Of a stretch of DNA of 64,000 bases, positions 58,678 through 64,000 are shown piece by piece (position 1 is the stretch's first letter; each line of letters starts with the position of its first letter). A program made the position numbers and the translations under genes. Source of the DNA: Microbispora sp. ZYX-F-249 (lineage in GTDB: Bacteria; Actinomycetota; Actinomycetes; Streptosporangiales; Streptosporangiaceae); the NCBI RefSeq assembly GCF_039649665.1, contig NZ_JBDJAW010000030.1, positions 1 through 64,000 of the forward strand. The letters run 5' to 3'. The notes beneath the pieces are model-generated. The model was not told where the DNA came from, did not search any database, and was given only the letters and a program-made list of their open reading frames with translations.

Positions 58678-60519
58678 ATGCGAGGCGGGGGTCCCGCTGA
58701 CGGCACCGGGGGTCCCCGGGAAGGTCGGCGCCCAGGTCAGCCCAGCGGAGACTCAGGTCAGCCCGGCGGCGACACAGGTCGGCCCGGCGGCGACACGGTT
58801 CCGCACGGCGGAGACGCAGCTCAGCCCGGCGGAGATACGGGTCGACCCCGCATGAACCCGAGTCAGCCGGGCGGAGACACCGGTCAGCCTCGCGTGAACC
58901 CGGGCCGGCCCGGTCCCGGCACGGATCAGCGTGGCGGGACCGGGAGCGACGGGGAACCCACGGGCCCGGCGCCCGCGGCCGCCACGCGCGGCGGGGCGGC
59001 GCGTTCCGGTCCCCCGCTGACCACCGCCTCCCTGATCGGCTGGACGGCGCTGTCGGCCGTCCTCCCCGGGGCGGCCCACCTGCGGGCGGGCAACCGCCGC
59101 ACCGGGTTCGCTCTGCTGGCGACGTTCGGCGTCGTACTGGTCACCCTGGTGGTCCTGGCCCTGAACCTGAAGGACAACGCGGGGGTCGCGCTGCGCGGCA
59201 GCACGTTGACCGCCGTCATGGTCGGCGCGGGCGTGTGCGCGCTCGCCTGGTTCACGCTCGTGCTGCTGTCCTTCGTCGCGCTGCGCCCGCAGCGCCTGCC
59301 CCAGACCGGGCAGGTGGTGTCCGGCATCGTCGCGGGCGTGCTGTGCGTGGCCGTGATGGCGCCGTTCGCCTTCACCGCGAACACCATCAGGACGGCCAAC
59401 CAGTTACTCGACGACGTCCTGGCTCCGGTGGACGACGGCTCGACTCCCGCCCCCGTACGCGCCGAGGACCCGTGGAACGGCCGGAAGCGGGTGAACTTCC
59501 TGCTGCTCGGCGGTGACGCCGCGGGCAACCGGGTCGGCGTGCGCACCGACTCGATGACCGTGGCCAGCGTGAACATCGCCACCGGCAACACGGTCCTGTT
59601 CAGCCTGCCGCGCAACCTCCAGTACGTCCGCTTTCCCCCGAGCAGCCCCCTGCGCAAGGTGTTCCCCAACGGCTTCAACGCCGAGGGCCAGGGCCTGCTC
59701 AACTCCGTCTGGTACTACGCCGACAACAACCCCCAGGTCATGGGGGGCAAGAACCGGGGCGCGCAGGCGCTCAAGGACGCCATCGGCTACACCCTGGGCC
59801 TGCACATCGACTACTACGCGATGGTCGACATGTACGGCTTCGCGGCCTTGATCGACGCGGTCGGCGGGCTCAAGATCCGGGTCGAGCAGGACGTCAAGTG
59901 GGGCGGGAAGTTCGGCACCGCCGGCACCATCAAGGCCGGTTACCGCACGCTGAACGGCGAGGAGGTGCTCTGGTACGGCCGCTCCAGGGTCGACAGCGAC
60001 GACTTCTCCCGCATGGGCCGCCAGCGCTGCGTCATCGGCGCGCTCGCCCAGCAGGTGACCCCGGCCACGGTGCTCGCGAACTTCAACAAGATCGCGGCGG
60101 CGGCCCGGCACATGTTCCGCACCGACATCCCCCGCGACCTGCTCGAGCATCTCGTGCCCCTCGGCATGAAGGTCAGGAACGCCAAGATCACCAGCCTCCA
60201 GTTCGTGCCGCCGCTCATCTACACCGGCAACCCGGACTGGGCCAAGATCAGGAAGCTGACGCTCGAGGCGATCCGCGAGTCGATGACCGACCGGGGCGCC
60301 GTCGCGGCCACCGCGTCGCCGATGACCTCCACGGGATCGGCGTCGTCCGCGACGCCCTCCGGTTCGGCCGCGGGGACCGTGTCGCCTTCCGCGTCGCCGT
60401 CCGCCTCGCCGAGCCCGCCGGCCTCGCGGACGCCGATCCTCGCCGGGGCGAGCCCTCGCGCCACCCCCACTCCCAACGACAAGCCGGCCAAGAGCCTGTC
60501 GGAGCTGTGCGGCTTCTGA
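58678..60519 (+). CDS. LytR-CpsA-Psr (LCP) family glycopolymer transferase
   Basis: 613 residues. The first 115 are a hydrophilic tail with GGDTG.P repeats. Several hydrophobic segments follow (about 120-240), more than the single helix of most LCP proteins. The LCP domain (about 270-480) has NFLLLGGDAAGNRVGVRTDSMTVASVN with the conserved Arg/Asp pairs, IDYYAMVDMYGFAALIDAVGG, and SRVDSDDFSRMGRQR. These transferases attach wall teichoic acid or arabinogalactan-type polymers to peptidoglycan. A Ser/Ala/Pro tail ends the protein. ATG 58678 is the only in-frame start before the tail. Confidence 0.92.
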   Translation: MRGGGPADGTGGPREGRRPGQPSGDSGQPGGDTGRPGGDTVPHGGDAAQPGGDTGRPRMNPSQPGGDTGQPRVNPGRPGPGTDQRGGTGSDGEPTGPAPAAATRGGAARSGPPLTTASLIGWTALSAVLPGAAHLRAGNRRTGFALLATFGVVLVTLVVLALNLKDNAGVALRGSTLTAVMVGAGVCALAWFTLVLLSFVALRPQRLPQTGQVVSGIVAGVLCVAVMAPFAFTANTIRTANQLLDDVLAPVDDGSTPAPVRAEDPWNGRKRVNFLLLGGDAAGNRVGVRTDSMTVASVNIATGNTVLFSLPRNLQYVRFPPSSPLRKVFPNGFNAEGQGLLNSVWYYADNNPQVMGGKNRGAQALKDAIGYTLGLHIDYYAMVDMYGFAALIDAVGGLKIRVEQDVKWGGKFGTAGTIKAGYRTLNGEEVLWYGRSRVDSDDFSRMGRQRCVIGALAQQVTPATVLANFNKIAAAARHMFRTDIPRDLLEHLVPLGMKVRNAKITSLQFVPPLIYTGNPDWAKIRKLTLEAIRESMTDRGAVAATASPMTSTGSASSATPSGSAAGTVSPSASPSASPSPPASRTPILAGASPRATPTPNDKPAKSLSELCGF

Positions 60520-60567
60520 GCCGGAACTCCTGAGCGGGCTCTGCGGGACTGCGGCCGAGCGGACAAC

Positions 60568-60606
60568 GCCGGGCGCGGCCTCCTCGACGAGGAGGCCGCG
60601 CCCGGC
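60568..60606 (+). terminator. Perfect 19-bp hairpin terminator after the LCP gene
   Basis: Arms 60568-60586 and 60588-60606 are perfectly complementary around a single A, so the real loop is a few bases opened at the tip. A short T-rich stretch (CGTCTTTCGG) follows. It separates the LCP gene from the converging GNAT gene. Confidence 0.9.
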
Positions 60607-60646
60607 ACGTCCTCGTCGTCTTTCGGGCGCCGGCCTTCTCCGGCCG

Positions 60647-61180
60647 TCACATCGCCGGGGGCCGCAGGCCGAGCCACTGCTCGGCGTCCCAGGCCCGGAA
60701 CCGCTCGACCTCGACGAAGCCCAGCTTCGCCGCGAGGCGCATCGAGCCGGCGTTGGCGCTTTGGGTGGTGAGCACCACCGGCTCGCCGGGGAGGGCGCGG
60801 TCGAACCAGTCGAGTGCCGCCGCGCAGGCCTCGGCGGCGTATCCGCGCCCCCAGGCCTCCGGCAGGAACAGGTAGCCGAGATCGGCCTTCCCCGCGGCAG
60901 CCGGGCGCTGGTGCCCGGCCGCTCTCCTGAGCAGGATGTGGCCGATCATCGCCCCGCCGAGCTCGACGACGAAGCTCCCGGGCCATCGTTCGGGCACCTC
61001 GGGCATCTCACGCTCGAGCTCGTCGCGCGGGCGGGGACCGCCGAGGTAGGTGTGCACCTCCGGCGAGGCGAGCAGCTCGACGAACGTCGTACGGTCCCGC
61101 GCCTCGGGCTCACGGAGCACGAGCCGCTCGGTCCGGATCGGCTCGGGCGGCCAAGCCACGTGTCGTCCCAGATCTGCCAT
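60647..61180 (-). CDS. GNAT family N-acetyltransferase (RimJ/RimL-like)
   Basis: 177 residues. IRTERLVLREPEARDRTTFVELL is the typical RimJ/RimL start, GAMIGHILLRR and ADLGYLFLPEAWGRGYAAEACAAAL contain the acetyl-CoA binding motif A (Q/R-x-x-G-x-G/A region: WGRGYA), and LTTQSANAGSMRLAAKLGFVEVERF is motif B. It acetylates an amine, possibly a protein N-terminus or small molecule. Cytoplasmic. Confidence 0.9.
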   Translation of the reverse strand: MADLGRHVAWPPEPIRTERLVLREPEARDRTTFVELLASPEVHTYLGGPRPRDELEREMPEVPERWPGSFVVELGGAMIGHILLRRAAGHQRPAAAGKADLGYLFLPEAWGRGYAAEACAAALDWFDRALPGEPVVLTTQSANAGSMRLAAKLGFVEVERFRAWDAEQWLGLRPPAM

Positions 61181-61443
61181 CCGCGCACGCTAACAACACC
61201 GCTGGACGACGTTCAACATGGGCAATGACGCGTGGCGAACCGGCCGGGCCATGAGCGCGGCCGGGTGGACGATCCCGGCGACGATCCCGGCGACGATCTC
61301 CACGTCGATTCCCCAGGTCCACGCCCTGGGCGACACCGGACGGTTTTCCGTGAAGACGTGGACGCGGCCTCCCGGATGCAGCAAGGTTGTCACGTAACGT
61401 ATCCACCAAGTCACCATCCGCCGAGTAACGGAGTGGACTCGTC
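61181..61443. promoter_or_regulatory. Intergenic region before the subtilase gene
   Basis: 263 bp. It holds a 12-bp repeat (GACGATCCCGGC at 61268 and 61280, a third partial copy at 61292) and a TTGTCA-like box at 61387. A 75-codon minus-strand frame (61190-61417) is present but has no family features and I do not call it. The subtilase promoter should lie here. Confidence 0.35.
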
Positions 61444-62805
61444 GTGCGCGTACTCATCCAATTGCGTCCCTCCCCCGATCTGGTCGCCGCGGTCGCCGAC
61501 CGGTCGGTTCCGTCCACGGCGTCCGACGTGGCCGACGGCCTGCCCGGGGTCGTCCTCGACCAGTCGTACGCACCCGTGGCCGTGCCCCGCCCGATGCCCG
61601 CGTCCCCCGGCGGGGACCCGCTGTCGCTCAACCAGCCGCTGATCTTCTCCATGGCGCCCCAGGACGCCTCGGTCGTGGTCCGCGGGGAGATCGCCGACGA
61701 CGAGGTCACCAGCAGGATCGCCCTCCTGCCGGCGACCCGCCGCGACGTGGTCGCGGTGTACGCCGACCCGGCGATCGAGACCACGCTCACCTGCGCGGGC
61801 GACCCGGCGGTCGGCGACTGGCACGACGTCGAACGGCTGCTGCGCGTGCCCGACCTGACGTCCGAGGGGCTGGACGGCTCCGGCGTCCCCCTCGCCGTCA
61901 TCGACACGGGCATCAACGCGGCGTACGTCAAGGCCGCCCGCGGCCACGACGTGACGGTCGACCACGAGCGGAGCTGGAACCCCGCGAGCGTCTCCGGGAC
62001 CCCGGGGGACTTTCCGGTCGACCACGGCACGATGTGCGCCTTCGACGCGCTCATCGCCGCGCCCAAGGCGTCGCTCGTGGACGTCCCCGTGCTGCTGTCG
62101 CGGCGGCAGGGCGGCTCGACGCTCGACGGCCTGCTGTCGGACGCGATCGCGGCGTACGCACACCTGCGCGAGATCCTCGACGCCCAGCCCGCCGAGTCGC
62201 GGGCGCTGGTGGTCACCAACAGCTGGGGGTCGTTCTCCCCGCGCTGGGACTTCCCGCCCGGCCACCCCGGCAACTACTCCGACAACCCCGCCCATCCGTT
62301 CAACCTGATCGTCGGCAGCCTGGCCGAGGCGGGGGCGGACATCCTGTTCGCCGCGGGCAACTGCGGGACGCAGTGCCGCGACAGCAGGTGCGCCTTCCCC
62401 GACCGGCCCATCGTCGGGGCCAACTCCCATCCCCGCGCGCTGTCGATCGGCGGGATCGACACCGCCGGCGCGCGGGTGGGCTACTCCTCGCAGGGCCCCG
62501 GGCGGCTGACGGCGCGCAAGCCGGACGTCTGCGCCTACACGCACTTCGCCGGCTCGGGCGCGCTCGGCGACGGCGAGCCCGACTCCGGCACCTCGGCCGC
62601 CTGCCCCGTCGCGGCCGGGCTGGTCGCCGCCGTGCGCTCCCGCTGGCCCGCCACCGTGCTGCCGCCCGCCCAGCTCCGGACTCTGCTGCGCCGGACGGCC
62701 GATGATCGCAGTGCCGTAGGGTATGACCACGACTACGGGTACGGCGTGGTGGACGCCGCCGGCATCATCGCCGCGCTGCGCCGCCGAGCCGCGAAGGCGG
62801 CCTGA
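61444..62805 (+). CDS. S8 subtilisin-like serine peptidase, no signal peptide
   Basis: 453 residues. The catalytic triad is visible: VIDTGIN (Asp154), DHGTMC (His194) and GTSAACPVAAG (Ser384); AAGN supplies the oxyanion Asn. The N-terminal 130 residues (MRVLIQLRPSPDLVAAVADRSV) could be a propeptide or an I9-like inhibitor but lack a secretion signal, so the enzyme is expected in the cytoplasm. The GTG at 61444 is followed by a coupled set: a small protein (62885) and a P-loop kinase-like protein (63148). A cytoplasmic peptidase in such a cassette suggests a regulated, possibly defensive role. Confidence 0.9.
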   Translation: MRVLIQLRPSPDLVAAVADRSVPSTASDVADGLPGVVLDQSYAPVAVPRPMPASPGGDPLSLNQPLIFSMAPQDASVVVRGEIADDEVTSRIALLPATRRDVVAVYADPAIETTLTCAGDPAVGDWHDVERLLRVPDLTSEGLDGSGVPLAVIDTGINAAYVKAARGHDVTVDHERSWNPASVSGTPGDFPVDHGTMCAFDALIAAPKASLVDVPVLLSRRQGGSTLDGLLSDAIAAYAHLREILDAQPAESRALVVTNSWGSFSPRWDFPPGHPGNYSDNPAHPFNLIVGSLAEAGADILFAAGNCGTQCRDSRCAFPDRPIVGANSHPRALSIGGIDTAGARVGYSSQGPGRLTARKPDVCAYTHFAGSGALGDGEPDSGTSAACPVAAGLVAAVRSRWPATVLPPAQLRTLLRRTADDRSAVGYDHDYGYGVVDAAGIIAALRRRAAKAA

Positions 62806-62829
62806 GAACACAGCGCCGCGAAGGCGGCC
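62788..62829 (+). repeat. 15-bp direct repeat spanning the subtilase stop codon
   Basis: GCCGCGAAGGCGGCC occurs at 62788-62802, inside the last codons, and again at 62815-62829, after the stop. This looks like a small duplication at the gene end. Confidence 0.7.
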
Positions 62830-62884
62830 GGAGACGGGCCGCGCCGCCCGGCGTCGGGACGTCCACCAGTGGGAGGCGGGGCCG

Positions 62885-63151
62885 GTGGCAGAGGTGCTCA
62901 TCACCGTGCGGCTTCCCGCGCCCGCGACGCTGGAGGCCGCGATGCGGCGGCTCGGCCTCACCGAGGACGAGGTCGACACCGCGTACGGCCTGGTGCCGGT
63001 CGATCCGGACAGGAACCTGTACGTCCTGCGGGTGACCGAGGACGCCGGACGCCGGGTCGGCGGCCAGGGCACCGGCGGGGCGGACAGCGGTCGGGCGGAC
63101 GGCGGGCCCTACTCCGATCCGCCGATCGAGCCGTACGGGCCGCCGCGATGA
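62885..63151 (+). CDS. Small protein partner of the subtilase
   Basis: 88 residues from GTG 62885, with GGGAGG in the 15 bases upstream. The first 50 residues ([53 protein letters not shown]) look like a compact alpha/beta domain, possibly similar to a detached I9-type propeptide or inhibitor; the rest is a Gly/Pro-rich tail. The ATG of the next gene overlaps its stop by 4 nt. Its place directly after a subtilase lacking a clear propeptide suggests it controls or is cut by that enzyme. This is inference. Confidence 0.7.
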   Translation: MAEVLITVRLPAPATLEAAMRRLGLTEDEVDTAYGLVPVDPDRNLYVLRVTEDAGRRVGGQGTGGADSGRADGGPYSDPPIEPYGPPR

Positions 63152-63714
63152 ACGCTCCCGTCTGGGTGGTGTCCGGTCCGCCGGGCGCGGGCAAGTCGAC
63201 CGTCTGCGATCTGCTGCTGGCCCGTCTCGACCCCGCGCCGGCCCTGCTCGACAAGGACACGATGTACGGCGGCTTCGTCGAGGCCACCCTCGCGGCGTAC
63301 GGCAGACCGCCGGGCGAGCGCGAGGGGCCGTGGTACGACGAGCACGTCAAGCGGCACGAGTACGCCGGAATGACGGCGACGGCCAGGGAGATCCGCTCCC
63401 ACGGCTGCCCGGTGATGCTCGGCGGGCCGTTCACCTCCCAGGTGCACGACGCGGCGCTCTGGCGAGCGTGGGTGGAGGCGCTGGGCGGCCCCGAGGTGCG
63501 CCTGGTCTGGATCCGCTCCGACGGCCCCACCCTGCGCGAGCGGCTGGTCCGCCGGGGGCTCGCCAGGGACGGGCAGAAGCTGGACAGGTTCGCCGAATAC
63601 CTGCGTGCCATCCGCGTGGACGAGCCGCCCGCCGTGCCGCACGACGAGATCGACAACCGCCTCGGCGCCCCGCCGCTCGCCGGCCAGATCGACCGGCTGC
63701 TGACGAGGACCTAG
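63148..63714 (+). CDS. P-loop kinase-like ATPase (AAA_33 type)
   Basis: 188 residues. Walker A is GPPGAGKST (10-18), followed by [13 protein letters not shown], an Asp-based lid as in small-molecule or polynucleotide kinases of the AAA_33/zeta-toxin-like group. [27 protein letters not shown] resembles the substrate/lid region with Arg residues. It could phosphorylate a small molecule or a sugar nucleotide. It is third in the subtilase/small protein/kinase unit and its stop shares CTAG with the convergent TetR gene. Confidence 0.85.
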   Translation: MNAPVWVVSGPPGAGKSTVCDLLLARLDPAPALLDKDTMYGGFVEATLAAYGRPPGEREGPWYDEHVKRHEYAGMTATAREIRSHGCPVMLGGPFTSQVHDAALWRAWVEALGGPEVRLVWIRSDGPTLRERLVRRGLARDGQKLDRFAEYLRAIRVDEPPAVPHDEIDNRLGAPPLAGQIDRLLTRT

Positions 63715-64000
63715 GTGGTCTCCGTCCGGTGGGCGTGGAACGCCTGGATCACCAGCGCGGCGAAGCGCCGGGAGGCCGTGACCCGGGCGGCCGTGGAGGT
63801 GGCCGGGATGCCCCTGTTGGCCGTGAGCATGAGGATCAGGTCGTCCAGGACGAAGTCGGGGCGCAGGTGGCCGGTGTCCTTGGCGCGGCGGGCGAGTTCG
63901 GCGAGCGAGTCAAGCGCGCGCCGCCGGTTCGCGGCGACGTCCGTCGCGTCGGGGAAGGCCGACAGGAAGGCGCCGGTGAAGCCTCGATTGCGGGAGTGCA
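63711..64000 (-). CDS. TetR family regulator, C-terminal part (partial)
   Basis: The window holds the last 95 codons or so on the minus strand, ending in a TAG at 63713-63711 that shares CTAG with the convergent kinase gene. The end reads [23 protein letters not shown] followed by [13 protein letters not shown], the C-terminal ligand-domain helices of a common TetR subfamily. The DNA-binding half lies beyond the window edge. Confidence 0.75.
   Translation of the reverse strand, partial: HSRNRGFTGAFLSAFPDATDVAANRRRALDSLAELARRAKDTGHLRPDFVLDDLILMLTANRGIPATSTAARVTASRRFAALVIQAFHAHRTETT

Noticed and set aside
61190-61417. 75-codon minus-strand frame before the subtilase gene
   Set aside because: No homology features, no ribosome site and a 12-bp DNA repeat inside; treated as intergenic.
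1-64000. CRISPR arrays, tRNA or rRNA genes, insertion sequences, prophage or replication origin
   Set aside because: No spaced direct repeats, cloverleaf, transposase, integrase or DnaA-box cluster was seen; reading by eye may miss a tRNA.

Overview
The window is GC-rich actinobacterial DNA, packed with genes on both strands and using many GTG starts. Gene content (RamB/isocitrate lyase, glucosyl-3-phosphoglycerate synthase, LCP and HEYGHH envelope proteins, a SARP/AfsR-like regulator, a DUF3052 protein, and a CBM2 exo-enzyme with a Pro/Ser/Thr linker) fits the order Streptosporangiales (Microbispora/Nonomuraea/Streptosporangium-like). That assignment is inference. I see no rRNA, tRNA, CRISPR array, transposase or prophage, and no gene-free stretch over 300 bp.

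Layout. 1-3202: end of a CBM2 enzyme, a HAD-like protein, and a sulfotransferase/glycosyltransferase pair. 3315-9949: an ABC exporter in one operon with a secreted beta-propeller phosphoesterase, divergent from a secreted alkaline phosphatase. 9938-13105: ArsR regulator, MFS exporter and DUF4291 protein. 13128-15973: a broken ADP-ribosylglycohydrolase, a tandem duplication, a two-gene AbiEii-type nucleotidyltransferase cassette, and a DUF4916 NUDIX protein. 16229-20201: the most unusual locus, encoding an 8-cysteine leader-bearing peptide, a MauE-like membrane protein, a thioredoxin-fold CxxC protein, an ABC exporter and a signal peptidase. 20240-25013: an unknown protein, a patatin, a large HEPN/alkyltransferase-like fusion (possible defence protein), and a second broken ADP-ribosylglycohydrolase. 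25026-32457: acyl-CoA dehydrogenase, GpgS, MFS/TetR pair and RamB/AceA. 32563-43770: ABC ATPase, Ser/Thr kinase, HSL esterase, DUF3052, an ABC-2 exporter, and a LolA-like protein/ABC exporter operon divergent from a two-component system. 43774-56333: histidine kinases, PLP lyase, PPOX/hemerythrin pair, SARP-like regulator, zinc metallopeptidase, FolP2-type dihydropteroate synthase and LysR. 56485-64000: a second zinc metallopeptidase, LCP transferase, GNAT, a subtilase/small protein/P-loop kinase cassette, and the end of a TetR gene.

How genes work together. In 16229-20201 the order suggests a ribosomally made, disulfide-bonded peptide: the MauE/MauD-like pair would form disulfides, the ABC protein would export, and the S26 peptidase would cut the leader at its A-E-A end. 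RamB lies divergently from the aceA gene that this regulator family controls. The two-component system faces the promoter of a LolA-like/ABC operon. The phosphatase cluster may scavenge phosphate. Several genes carry in-frame 12-bp tandem repeats, and two ADP-ribosylglycohydrolase genes are decaying.
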